Shown piece by piece: positions 55,688-64,000 of a DNA stretch of 64,000 nt. The notes below the pieces were generated by a model that did not search any database, was not told the DNA's origin, and saw only the letters and a list, made by a program, of their open reading frames with translations. Origin of the DNA: Sphingopyxis sp. (GTDB lineage Bacteria > Pseudomonadota > Alphaproteobacteria > Sphingomonadales > Sphingomonadaceae); assembly GCA_016463225.1 (NCBI GenBank), contig JAEMRT010000001.1:1-64000 (forward strand), in the 5' to 3' direction. Positions within the stretch are counted from its first letter, which is position 1; each line of letters opens with the position of its first letter. Made by a program: the position numbers and the translations under genes.

Positions 55688-57850
55688 CTAGAACTTATAT
55701 CCCAGTTCGACGAAGGCCGAGCGCGGCTCGCCCGGGAAATGGCCGCCGCGATCGTTGAAGCCCGACGCGGCATAGGTTTTGTCGAGGATATTGTCGACGC
55801 GCAGCCGGACGTCCCACGGCCCGCGCGTCCAGCTTATCGATCCGTCGAACACGAAATAGGGGTTGATGGGCTGGTTCGAGAGGCTGATCCGCTTCGACAC
55901 ATAATCGCCGCCCAACGCGAAGGCGAGCCCGGTGTTGGGGATCTGGTAGCGCGTCCAGAAACCGAGCTTGTTCTTCGGCGCGTTGGCGAAGCGCCCGCCA
56001 GCGACGACATTGGTGATATTGCCATTGGCCGCGGTCGTCGACTTGGTGACCTTCGCGTCGTTGTAGGCGTAGGTGAGCGTCAGCACCCAATTGTCGGTGA
56101 GGTCGGCCGCGATATCGACGTCGACGCCCCTCGACGTCACTTCGCCGAACGCCACCGAATTGTTGATGCCGTCGCCTTCCGGGTCGCCGCGCGGGTCGGA
56201 CTGGAGCAGGTTCTGGCGCTTGATGCGATAAACCGATAGGCTGCTCTGGACACGGCCGGCAAAGAGCGCGGTCTTGACCCCGCCCTCGAACATGTCGCCC
56301 GTCGTCGGTGAAAAGGGCCCGCCCGCGCGCGGGTCCTGCGCGGACGCCGCCTGGGGTTCGAAGCTCGTCGCATATTGGCCGAACAGCGACAGATCGTCGC
56401 GCACCCGCCAGACGGCGCCGACCCGGTAGCTTTCATCGCTGCCCTTGAACCGCGTGATCGTTCCATTGTTCGCGGTCGAGACATCATCAAAGCTGTCGGT
56501 GCGGACGCCCGCCGTCAGGATGACCCGGCCGAAGGTCAGCTCGTTGAGCGCGTAAAAGCCGTAGCGCTTGGTATCGGTGAGCGTGCGGGTCTGCGCCGGC
56601 ATCGCATAGTTCGCCGAACTGCAGGCGCGGTAGACGGGATCGAAGAAGGTCAGCGGACAGGGCCGCCCGGCGCTGGCGGTCGCGCGACCGCGCAGCGAGG
56701 CCGCGAGCGAGGTCGAATCGTCGGTGCTATAGTCGAAGCCGGCGAGGACGCGGTTGGTTACAGTGTCGGAGAAGGCGTGCGACCAGACGGCATTGCCGCC
56801 GAACGACCAAATCTTGCTGGCGCGATACTGGTCGCGAAACTCGCGCGAGATGCCGTCGGTGATGCCGTCGCCATTGACGTCGACACGCTGGTTGCTCGCG
56901 TCGAGCAGGAAGGGCTCATGATATTGCTGTGTCTCGTTGGAGTCGATGTGGCGCGCGCTGACATCGAGCGCCAGCCCCTCAAGCGGCTGGGCCTCGAACT
57001 TGGCGAAGAAGGAGGTCGAGCGCAGGTCGAGAAAGTCGGTCGGCTCATTGTGGTTCCAGCGGCGCGGGGCCAGGAAATGGCCGTCGCTGTCTACCGGAAT
57101 GCCGCGGAGGCGATTGGCGGCGAGATCCTGTTCGATGCGCAGGGACTGCACGGTCAGCTTGGCCGGCCCCAGGTCGAACGCCGCACCGCCGTCGAGGATC
57201 AGGGTGCGGTTGCCGGCGAAGGTCCGCGGCAGGTCGCGGTCCTCGAAAAAGGCGCCGCCGCGCAGCGATATCACGTCGTTCACGGGGCCGGTCACCTCGA
57301 CCTGCCCGCCGTAACGGTCTTCGGTGCCGGCTACCAGCTTGGCCGATGCGGCAAAGGTGTCCGACGGCTTCTTGGTCACATAGTTGAACAGGCCGCCCGG
57401 CGCGGTCTGGCCGTAGAGCATGCCCGCCGGCCCTTTGAGAAACTCGACGCGCTCAATGTTGAACAGCTGCGGGACGGCGAAGCCGATATAAGGATCGCCG
57501 CGCAAACCGTCGTAGAAATTCTCCTGCTGGCGGAAACCGCGCGCAGTGACCCCGGCGTAGGAAAAGAAGCTGACGCCCGAGATGTTGCGATAGAGGTCCT
57601 GCGCGTCGCGCGCGCCCTGGTCCTCAATCAGCTCGGAAGTGATGACGGTGATCGACTGCGACGAGGCCAAGGGCTCGGTCGGCATCTTGCCGCTCGCGGT
57701 TTCCTCGACCCGGTAAAGCTTGGACACGCGGCCGGTAACGACGATTTCGTCCGCTGCTCCACCGTCCTCGCCGGCTGCTTCCTCGGCAAAAGCGCTCGGC
57801 CCCATCACGGCGGCCGACATCGAAAACCCCAACATCATCTTGCGAATCAT
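55688..57850 (-). CDS. TonB-dependent siderophore receptor
   Basis: This 720-residue receptor has a signal peptide (ending AFAEEA) and an early DEIVVTGR box. Its plug has GFRQQENFYDGLRGDPYIGF and ERVEFLKGPAGMLYGQTAPGG, as in the FhuE/FpvA-like siderophore branch; the barrel ends in VELGYKF. The start at 57850 (MIRKMMLGFSMSA) is chosen over upstream codons that lack a signal peptide. Iron control is suggested by a Fur-like half site 36 bases upstream. Confidence 0.93.
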   Translation of the reverse strand: MIRKMMLGFSMSAAVMGPSAFAEEAAGEDGGAADEIVVTGRVSKLYRVEETASGKMPTEPLASSQSITVITSELIEDQGARDAQDLYRNISGVSFFSYAGVTARGFRQQENFYDGLRGDPYIGFAVPQLFNIERVEFLKGPAGMLYGQTAPGGLFNYVTKKPSDTFAASAKLVAGTEDRYGGQVEVTGPVNDVISLRGGAFFEDRDLPRTFAGNRTLILDGGAAFDLGPAKLTVQSLRIEQDLAANRLRGIPVDSDGHFLAPRRWNHNEPTDFLDLRSTSFFAKFEAQPLEGLALDVSARHIDSNETQQYHEPFLLDASNQRVDVNGDGITDGISREFRDQYRASKIWSFGGNAVWSHAFSDTVTNRVLAGFDYSTDDSTSLAASLRGRATASAGRPCPLTFFDPVYRACSSANYAMPAQTRTLTDTKRYGFYALNELTFGRVILTAGVRTDSFDDVSTANNGTITRFKGSDESYRVGAVWRVRDDLSLFGQYATSFEPQAASAQDPRAGGPFSPTTGDMFEGGVKTALFAGRVQSSLSVYRIKRQNLLQSDPRGDPEGDGINNSVAFGEVTSRGVDVDIAADLTDNWVLTLTYAYNDAKVTKSTTAANGNITNVVAGGRFANAPKNKLGFWTRYQIPNTGLAFALGGDYVSKRISLSNQPINPYFVFDGSISWTRGPWDVRLRVDNILDKTYAASGFNDRGGHFPGEPRSAFVELGYKF

Positions 57851-57885
57851 TCTCAATACCCCTTCGGAGCCGCCGCTAGCGCGAA

Positions 57886-57900
57886 TGAGAATAAGTTGCA
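57886..57900. promoter_or_regulatory. possible Fur box (TGAGAAT half site)
   Basis: TGAGAATAAGTTGCA agrees in its left half with the Fur consensus TGAtAAT-N-ATTaTCA and partly in the right half. It precedes the siderophore receptor gene. Confidence 0.4.
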
Positions 57901-57979
57901 ACTATCCTGCCGACGACTTTAATAATACCCCTGAATCGAATTGCCTTCCCCCCGCCCTCTTCGCATAGCCGCCTGCCCT

Positions 57980-58099
57980 ATGCCTCGCTTGCTCGCCAAA
58001 CTCTCGCTGTGTGTGCTGTTGTCCGCCCTGCCATCGGTCGCGTCGGCGCGCTGGCAAGAGAGCGCGCGCGTACATCACCCGGTCGACGGACAGAACTAA
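57980..58099 (+). other. 39-codon frame with a signal-peptide-like N-terminus
   Basis: The frame encodes MPRLLAKLSLCVLLSALP then SVASARWQESARVHHP and stops with TAA. It may be a small secreted peptide or the cut-off start of a longer secreted protein. No ribosome site is strong and no homology is evident. Confidence 0.3.
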
Positions 58100-58370
58100 A
58101 TCGGCCAGCAGAATGATGGCGACCACCGCTGCCAGAATCAGCCGACGGCGATCATGAACGAGAATGTCTGCCCAGCCAGCTGGGCCTGCACTGTGCGGTA
58201 TTTCGCACAACGAGCAACTGAATGTATGGAAAACCACACACACCTTACTGGCGTCAGAGCTTAAGGTTCTGAAAAAAGGTGCAAATGAAATTCTCGCTTA
58301 AATATTTCACGCAGTTCGATCGCGATCTATAGTTTGCTGAAGGCAAAACTGCCGTGGGAGAGGATCAGCG

Positions 58371-59756
58371 ATGGGGTTGGCAGCGGCCACTGGCGATACG
58401 AGCGTGTCCGCTCGCAAATTGCCATTCTACCGGCATCTCTATGTCCAGGTGTTGAGCGCGATCGCGCTCGGGGCGCTGGTGGGACATCTGTATCCCGCCT
58501 TCGGCGCGTCGCTGAAGCCTCTCGGCGACGGGTTCATTGCGCTGGTCAAGATGATCATCGCCCCGGTGATCTTCCTGACGGTTGCGACCGGGATCGCCGG
58601 AATGAAGGACATGACGGCGGTCGGCAGTGTCGCCGGCAAGGCGTTAGTCTATTTCCTGTTTTTCTCCACCCTCGCACTGATCATCGGGCTGGTCGTCGCC
58701 AACGTGGTGCAGCCGGGTGCGGGCCTGAACATCGATCCCGCATCGCTCGATACGGCGGCCGTTGCGGCATATGCAGAGACTGCCGAAAAACAGACCATTT
58801 CGGCCTTCCTGCTGGGCATGATTCCCACGACGCTGTTCAGCGCCCTGACCAGCGGATCGATTCTCCAGGTGCTGTTGGTCGCGATCCTGACCGGCGTCGC
58901 GATTGCCACGACGAGACCGCACAGCGACCTCGTGCTCGACGTGATGGGATCATTCAACAAGGTCATCTTCAAGCTCGTCCACATGCTGATGAAGCTCGCC
59001 CCGATCGGCGCATTCGGGGCGATAGCTTTCACCATCGGCGAATTCGGAATCGGGTCGCTGGCCAGCCTCGCTGCGCTCATCGCGACCTTCTACCTTACCT
59101 CGCTGCTGTTCGTGCTCGTAGTGCTCGGTCTCGTCGCAAGACTGGCAGGTTTCAACATCCTGGGCCTCATCAAATATCTGCGCGAGGAGCTTCTGCTCGT
59201 TCTCGGCACGTCCTCGTCCGAGGCCGCGCTGCCCAGCCTGATGGAAAAAATGGAGATTGCCGGCTGTCGCAAGACGGTGGTCGGACTGGTGGTGCCGACC
59301 GGTTATTCCTTCAATCTGGATGGCACCAACATCTATATGACGCTCGCCGCGCTGTTCATTGCGCAGGCCGTGGGCATCGATTTGTCCCTCGGCGAGCAGT
59401 TGACCCTGGTGCTGGTCGCGATGGTCAGCTCAAAGGGTGCGGCAGGCGTCACCGGGGCGGGCTTCGTCATCCTCGCGGCAACGCTGTCGGTCGTCCCCTC
59501 GGTTCCGGTGGCCGGTATGGCGCTGATCCTGGGCATCGACCGGTTCATGAGCGAGTGCCGCGCACTCACCAATTTTATCGGCAATGCGGTCGCCACGATT
59601 GTGGTCGCAAAGTGGGAGAATGCGCTCGACACCCAGCGCCTCGCCGCCGCGATGGCGGGCAGCCCGATGCCGCTTCCGGAACCCGACATCGAACATCACG
59701 AACGCACCGGACCCTATAGCGAAGGCATGGCAGCCGCGATCGGAGAGACGCCATGA
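58371..59756 (+). CDS. dicarboxylate/amino acid:cation symporter (DctA/GltP family)
   Basis: This 461-residue inner-membrane carrier has the DAACS features: multiple helices, the Ser-rich re-entrant loop [15 protein letters not shown] (about residues 279-293), NLDGTNIYM and the second loop [11 protein letters not shown]. It should import C4-dicarboxylates, glutamate or similar anions with H+ or Na+. GGGAGAGGA precedes the ATG. It overlaps the esterase gene by 4 bases (ATGA). Confidence 0.93.
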   Translation: MGLAAATGDTSVSARKLPFYRHLYVQVLSAIALGALVGHLYPAFGASLKPLGDGFIALVKMIIAPVIFLTVATGIAGMKDMTAVGSVAGKALVYFLFFSTLALIIGLVVANVVQPGAGLNIDPASLDTAAVAAYAETAEKQTISAFLLGMIPTTLFSALTSGSILQVLLVAILTGVAIATTRPHSDLVLDVMGSFNKVIFKLVHMLMKLAPIGAFGAIAFTIGEFGIGSLASLAALIATFYLTSLLFVLVVLGLVARLAGFNILGLIKYLREELLLVLGTSSSEAALPSLMEKMEIAGCRKTVVGLVVPTGYSFNLDGTNIYMTLAALFIAQAVGIDLSLGEQLTLVLVAMVSSKGAAGVTGAGFVILAATLSVVPSVPVAGMALILGIDRFMSECRALTNFIGNAVATIVVAKWENALDTQRLAAAMAGSPMPLPEPDIEHHERTGPYSEGMAAAIGETP

Positions 59757-60712
59757 TTGCCCGTCGCACGCTGATCTCGGGCGCTGCTACGCTGCTCGCC
59801 GCATCGACCTTGCTGGGCAGCACTGCGCTGAAGGCGCAGAATTTCGAGGAAATCCCCCTGTGGCCGGGCAAGCCACCGGGCAAGGGTGACGTCAACGGAC
59901 CGGAGCTGATCGGGAGCAAGGGCGCGGGTTTTGGCGCAGTGTCCAATGTTTCCAACCCGCGCCTGCGGGTCTATCGCCCCAGCCATCCCAACGGTCGGGC
60001 GGTGCTGGTCATCGGCGGGGGCGGGTATTTCCGCATCCAGCTCTGGAAGGAAAGCACACCGGCGGCGCAATGGCTGCAGCGCAACGGCTACACCGTCTTC
60101 GAGCTGATCCACCGCCTGCCGGGCGATGGCTGGGAAGCCGCCGCCCCGTTCATGGATGCGCAGCGCGCGATGAAGATCGTTCGCCATCGTGCCGACGAAT
60201 TCGGCATCCGCCCCGACCGCATCGGTATCCTGGGCTTCTCGGCCGGCGGGCATCTGGCTGGCTATACCGCGCTGAAACCGGACCAGGCGTTCTACACGGG
60301 GAACGACAGGTTCGAGACAGCGTCCGCGCGGCCCGACTTTGCCGTGTTGCTGTTCCCGGTAGTCACGCTGCGCAAGCCATATGACACAACCCGCACCAGG
60401 CGCGAGATCGTCGGTCGCGAACCGAGCCTCGCCGCACAGGAACTGTGGTCGCTCGATACGCATGCGTCAAAGGACGCGCCGCCGATGATCCTGTTTTCCT
60501 CGGCCGACGACCAGACGACGCCCCCCGGCCACAACATCGCGTTGTTCGAGGCGCTCAACCGGGTGGGCGCGAGTGTCGAGATGCACATCTTTTCAGCCGG
60601 AGGCCACGGATGGGGTCTCGGCACGCCTGACCAGACCCTGAGCCAATGGCCGACGCTGTTCACCGCCTGGCTCGATACGCAAATTACCCAGCCAATTACC
60701 CAAAAGAAATGA
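59753..60712 (+). CDS. exported alpha/beta-hydrolase esterase
   Basis: The 319-residue product has a Tat-type signal ([16 protein letters not shown], about residues 4-19) and an alpha/beta-hydrolase with the nucleophile motif GFSAGGH (about residue 163). A GGGGYF oxyanion loop lies near residue 83 and a C-terminal His in SAGGHGWG near 286. It resembles acetyl/feruloyl esterases that deacylate plant polymers or small esters. It overlaps the symporter gene and is followed by a TonB receptor gene, so it may act in the periplasm on substrate taken in by that receptor. Confidence 0.88.
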   Translation: MIARRTLISGAATLLAASTLLGSTALKAQNFEEIPLWPGKPPGKGDVNGPELIGSKGAGFGAVSNVSNPRLRVYRPSHPNGRAVLVIGGGGYFRIQLWKESTPAAQWLQRNGYTVFELIHRLPGDGWEAAAPFMDAQRAMKIVRHRADEFGIRPDRIGILGFSAGGHLAGYTALKPDQAFYTGNDRFETASARPDFAVLLFPVVTLRKPYDTTRTRREIVGREPSLAAQELWSLDTHASKDAPPMILFSSADDQTTPPGHNIALFEALNRVGASVEMHIFSAGGHGWGLGTPDQTLSQWPTLFTAWLDTQITQPITQKK

Positions 60713-60729
60713 TCGGGAGGATCACCAAC

Positions 60730-63700
60730 ATGCGCATCACCGCAACCATTGTCAGACTGGCGCTTCTGGGCGGCACGAGCCTTCTCGCTACCTCCATCGC
60801 CTCGGCTCAGGACCAACCGGCGACCAATGCTGCGGACGTGACCGCTTCAGCCCCTGTCGCGGAATCGGAGATCGTCGTTACCGGCACGCAAATCCAGGGC
60901 GCGCAGATCAACGACGTGCTGCCCGTGACGGTGATCGATGAACAGTCGATCGAGAACAGCGGTGCATCGTCGGGCGACGAGATGTTCCGCGCCATCCCGC
61001 AGGCAGGGACCGTCGCCTTCAACGAGCAGAACGCGACGACCCAGAACAACGTGCGCGGCGATGTCGGCTCGATCAATCTGCGCGACCTGGGCACTGGCAA
61101 CACGCTCTTGCTGATCAATGGCCGCCGCATGAACCTGCACCCCGGCTTCCAGACCGAACTGCTCGTGCCGGTCGTCTCTCCCGACACCAACGAGATCGCG
61201 CCCGGGAGCGTCAGGCGGATCGAAGTCCTGCGCGATGGCGCATCCGCCCTTTATGGTGCCGATGCCGTGGCGGGCGTGGTCAATACGGTCCTCAGGGGCG
61301 GCATGAAAGGCGGCTTCATCGAAGGCGACTACCGCATGTCCGATGGGACGAGTCTGTACAGCTACACATTGACCGGCGGCTACGGGTTCGACTTTGGTGG
61401 CGGCCGCGGCAATGTGACCGTGTACGGCAGCTACTTCCACGAAAACGGCCTTCCCGTCACGAAGCGGGATTACGCGCGCGACGACGATCGCCTGCCATTG
61501 GTCGCGGGGACGGATTTCGAGGGCGATGCTTCGTTCAACAACCGGAATACATTTGGCCCGTTCGGGCAGTTCGATATCCAGGCGCCTTCCAACCGTACGC
61601 CGATCGCCGACGACGACTTCTACCTCCAGCCGAGCACGTTCACCGGCTGTCGTCTCCAGTTCGGCGGCGGCATCTGTGCCCGAAACGGCGAGACGCCGGT
61701 CGCTGCCGTTCGTTACAACACTATATTCGGCAACAGCCTGATCAGCAAAAAAGATCGCTACAATGCGATGGCGCTGCTCAGCTACGAGCTGACCGACAAT
61801 ATCGAGGCCTATTTCGAGGGGAGCTATTATCGGTCGGAGAGTGTGCGGAATTTCGATCCGTCGGCAATCCTCAGCGCGGTCCCCGTCGGCATCTCGCGCA
61901 ACGCCTATTACAACCCGTTCGGCCCCACCACGCGAAACGGACAGCCGAACCCGCAGCGTTTGCCGGGCACCACAATTGCGGCCGACGGCGCCGACCTGAT
62001 CATGGAACGATACCGCTTCGTCGATGTCGGCAACCGGATCATCGATGTCGAGAAGGAAAGTTACAGGCTCGTCGCAGGATTGCGCGGCAACTTCGGCGCG
62101 TGGGACTTCGATACCGGCTTCGTCTATTCGGAAGCCGATACGATCGACCTGGAACGCAACCGGGTTTCGCTCACCGCCATGCAGCGCCAGATCAACCTGA
62201 CCACGCCCGATGCCTATAATCCGTTCAACGGTGGCTGTCTCGACGATCCGGGCCTCGGCGATTGTACGCCCAACCCGACCGCTTCGATCGCGCCGTTCAG
62301 GATCGACGTGTTCCGCAAGGGCGGCACGAGCCTGGCGCTCGCCGACTTCAAGATCAGCCGCGATGACCTGTTCACCCTTCCGGGCGGCAATGTCGGCATT
62401 GCAGCGGGCCTGGAGTGGCGGCGTGAGACCTTCTACGACGACCGCGATCCCCGGCTCGACGGGACCATCACCTTCACAGACAGCGTCACCGGCGTGTTCA
62501 ACGGCAGCGACGTCGCCGGCACCAGCGAATCTCCGGATTCGGACGGCGTCCGCAACGTCTATTCGGCATTCACCGAGCTGTTCGTTCCGCTGGTCAGCCC
62601 GGAGATGGACATTCCGCTGGTCGAGGCGTTCAACGTCCAGCTCGCGGGCCGGATCGAGCGTTTCGCCGACATCAGCGCAACCGCCAAGGTGCCGCGGATC
62701 GCGGCATCGTGGACGACCATCCCGGGCGTCACGTTCCGCGGCGCCTGGTCGCAGGGTTTCCGCGCCCCGAACCTGGTGCAGGTGAACGACGACGGCACCA
62801 CGCGGTCGAACACCCGCGACGACTTCGTGGTCTGCCAGGCACAGGTCCAGAAGGGTATCATCGCCAGCCTCGCCGCCTGCCCTGGCGCGGGCGTGATCAG
62901 CTTCCGCTCGGGCGCCCGCAACCTGCGGCCGGAAGACAGCGAAAGCATCAATCTTGGCATCGTGCTAGAGCCTGGGTTCATCCCAGGCCTGACGCTTACA
63001 GCAGACTATTGGCGGGTCAAGCAGACCGGCCTCGTCGGCACCTTCGGCGATGACAACGCCATCGCGCTCGACCTGCTGCGCCGTCTGGCAGGCAGCACCA
63101 ACCCCAACGTCATCCGTCAGGCGCCGACAGCAGACGACATTGCCCTGTTCGCCGGAACCGGCCTGGCCCCGGCGGGCAGGATCGAACGGGTGATCGACCC
63201 CTATGTCAACCTCGACAGCCGCGTGTCGAAAGGATGGGATCTCGGGCTTGTCTATCGCGTGCCCGACTTCGGGGCCGGCGACTTCCGGATCCGGCTGAAC
63301 GCCGCACGGCTCGACAGCTTCGTGCAGAGCGCCGGTTCTGACGGACAGGAAATCGTCGATGCGATCGCCGCCGGAACGCTGCCGCTCGACGTCACCGTCG
63401 GTGGGCTTGGCGAACTTCTTGAGGTGGACGGTCGGCCCAAATGGCGCGCCAGTGGCTCGATTAACTGGGAAAAAGGACCGGTCTCGGTTGGCCTGTTCGG
63501 CAGCTACGTCGGCAAATTCTACGATAGCAGCGTGGTTCGCGATGTCCTTGTCGTATCGGACGATCCCAACGCCAACTTCTTCCCCGTCGATGACGTCTTC
63601 ACGATGAACGTGTCGGTCGCCTATACGATCAATAACGACACTGCGCTCGACGGAACCCGGCTGCGGTTTGCGATCAACAACCTGTTCGATACCGACCCGC

Positions 63701-63789
63701 CGCTCGCCGACGAGACCTATGGCTTCTACAGCGATCTGCACAGTCCGCGCGGTCGCCAGTTCGCCATTGAAATCAGGAAGAAGTTCTGA
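60730..63789 (+). CDS. large TonB-dependent receptor
   Basis: The 1019-residue receptor has a signal peptide (ending SIASAQ), an ESEIVVTGTQIQGAQINDVLPVTV box, a plug with GDVGSINLRDLGTGNTLLLINGRRMNLHPG and a C-terminal barrel ending in AIEIRKKF. It resembles the long receptors of sphingomonads used for carbohydrate or aromatic ester uptake. I start at ATG 60730, with GGAGG 9 bases upstream; ATG 60709, overlapping the esterase end, lacks that site. It likely forms an operon with the symporter and esterase. Confidence 0.93.
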   Translation: MRITATIVRLALLGGTSLLATSIASAQDQPATNAADVTASAPVAESEIVVTGTQIQGAQINDVLPVTVIDEQSIENSGASSGDEMFRAIPQAGTVAFNEQNATTQNNVRGDVGSINLRDLGTGNTLLLINGRRMNLHPGFQTELLVPVVSPDTNEIAPGSVRRIEVLRDGASALYGADAVAGVVNTVLRGGMKGGFIEGDYRMSDGTSLYSYTLTGGYGFDFGGGRGNVTVYGSYFHENGLPVTKRDYARDDDRLPLVAGTDFEGDASFNNRNTFGPFGQFDIQAPSNRTPIADDDFYLQPSTFTGCRLQFGGGICARNGETPVAAVRYNTIFGNSLISKKDRYNAMALLSYELTDNIEAYFEGSYYRSESVRNFDPSAILSAVPVGISRNAYYNPFGPTTRNGQPNPQRLPGTTIAADGADLIMERYRFVDVGNRIIDVEKESYRLVAGLRGNFGAWDFDTGFVYSEADTIDLERNRVSLTAMQRQINLTTPDAYNPFNGGCLDDPGLGDCTPNPTASIAPFRIDVFRKGGTSLALADFKISRDDLFTLPGGNVGIAAGLEWRRETFYDDRDPRLDGTITFTDSVTGVFNGSDVAGTSESPDSDGVRNVYSAFTELFVPLVSPEMDIPLVEAFNVQLAGRIERFADISATAKVPRIAASWTTIPGVTFRGAWSQGFRAPNLVQVNDDGTTRSNTRDDFVVCQAQVQKGIIASLAACPGAGVISFRSGARNLRPEDSESINLGIVLEPGFIPGLTLTADYWRVKQTGLVGTFGDDNAIALDLLRRLAGSTNPNVIRQAPTADDIALFAGTGLAPAGRIERVIDPYVNLDSRVSKGWDLGLVYRVPDFGAGDFRIRLNAARLDSFVQSAGSDGQEIVDAIAAGTLPLDVTVGGLGELLEVDGRPKWRASGSINWEKGPVSVGLFGSYVGKFYDSSVVRDVLVVSDDPNANFFPVDDVFTMNVSVAYTINNDTALDGTRLRFAINNLFDTDPPLADETYGFYSDLHSPRGRQFAIEIRKKF

Positions 63790-63799
63790 CGCTGTGAGA

Positions 63800-64000
63800 A
63801 TGCATCGGGTCCGGTTGTCGTTTGGGGGGGCGCTCTTTCTCCTCGGAGCGTGCGCGCAGTTACCTCCCCTCGACACCGGGACCAGGGCAGCTTTGTCGGG
63901 CTGCTCCACCGCAACGGTAAGCATCAGTTTCGATTTCGACGGGGCTCCGCCCTCGCGCTGCACAATCGAGGGCGAACGGGAGTTCTCGGTGCTGGTGTCG
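63800..64000 (+). CDS. lipoprotein, N-terminal part, cut by the window end
   Basis: The first 67 codons start 10 bases after the receptor stop and encode MHRVRLSFGGALFLLGAC (lipobox with Cys18), then a region beginning AQLPPLDTGTRAAL with a Cys pair (SGC and RCTIEG). The frame is open to the end. A zinc carboxypeptidase or another secreted enzyme is possible, but the visible part is not enough to say. It continues the symporter-esterase-receptor operon. Confidence 0.6.
   Translation, partial: MHRVRLSFGGALFLLGACAQLPPLDTGTRAALSGCSTATVSISFDFDGAPPSRCTIEGEREFSVLVS

Larger units (their letters stand above)
57851..58370. other. intergenic region with no convincing long gene
   Basis: This 520-base divergent gap holds the receptor promoter and the symporter promoter. 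It also contains a 39-codon secreted-like frame at 57980-58099. A minus-strand frame (57902-58243) has one hydrophobic segment (RRLILAAVVAIILLADLVLSV), but no family is recognised and the two overlap. Otherwise I see nothing in it. Confidence 0.5.

Noticed and set aside
57902-58243. 113-codon minus-strand frame with one hydrophobic stretch
   Set aside because: It has no ribosome site and no family, is Arg-rich at its end and overlaps the receptor leader; kept only as a remark on the intergenic region.

Overview
The window is high-GC DNA with an alphaproteobacterial gene set: several TonB-dependent receptors, a GntR/HutC-controlled hut operon of the HutF/HutG type, and an RND pump. A sphingomonad, probably close to Sphingopyxis, is the best guess. 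This rests on gene style and content, not on a 16S or marker search.

Positions 1-3.2 kb hold the translation/export locus secE-nusG-(tesB)-rplK-rplA on the minus strand, closed by a rho-independent terminator; an acyl-CoA thioesterase gene sits between nusG and rplK. Positions 3.3-11.2 kb hold an MFS transporter, a TetR regulator and a divergent three-gene RND pump (adaptor, pump, outer-membrane lipoprotein). An AlkC-type DNA alkylation repair gene, which seems to lack a standard start codon, and a class A penicillin-binding protein follow. Positions 14.6-19.9 kb encode four exported proteins of largely unknown function, the first with about twelve Arg-Arg-x-Pro-Pro-Val repeats. Next come an ECF-type sigma factor and a convergent Ser/Thr kinase with a membrane segment, a TonB-like protein and tRNA-Thr(CGU). 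Positions 24.2-31.5 kb are a full histidine utilisation locus, hutC-hutF facing hutI-hutH-hutG-hutU, with an 18-bp perfect palindrome between the two arms.

Positions 31.5-54.2 kb look like an acquired island. A 17-bp sequence (TTGGTAGCGGAGGAGGG) recurs in the same orientation at 31513 and 52777. Each copy lies beside the 3' end of an excisionase-like HTH gene: a frameshifted copy on the left, and an intact one on the right that still follows DUF2274 and a decayed trbI. These are typical terminal genes of Tn4371-like conjugative elements. Between the repeats is a catabolic cluster that strongly resembles camphor degradation: a P450cam-like P450, a putidaredoxin-like ferredoxin and its reductase, a CamD-like alcohol dehydrogenase, three luciferase-fold flavin monooxygenases (one very like diketocamphane monooxygenase), an acyl-CoA synthetase, two enoyl-CoA hydratase homologues, SDR, VOC, CMD and three SnoaL-like proteins, a TonB-dependent receptor, a flavin reductase overlapping a ribB-type riboflavin gene, and two TetR regulators. 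Paired operators RTCAAC-N6-GTTGAY occur at two divergent promoter regions of this cluster. I infer a regulated pathway for camphor or another bicyclic monoterpenoid that carries its own reduced-flavin supply.

Positions 54.4-57.9 kb hold a PepSY membrane protein and a siderophore-type TonB receptor with a Fur-like half site. Positions 58.3-64 kb hold a dicarboxylate/amino-acid symporter, a Tat-exported esterase, a 1019-residue TonB-dependent receptor and the start of a lipoprotein gene cut by the window end.
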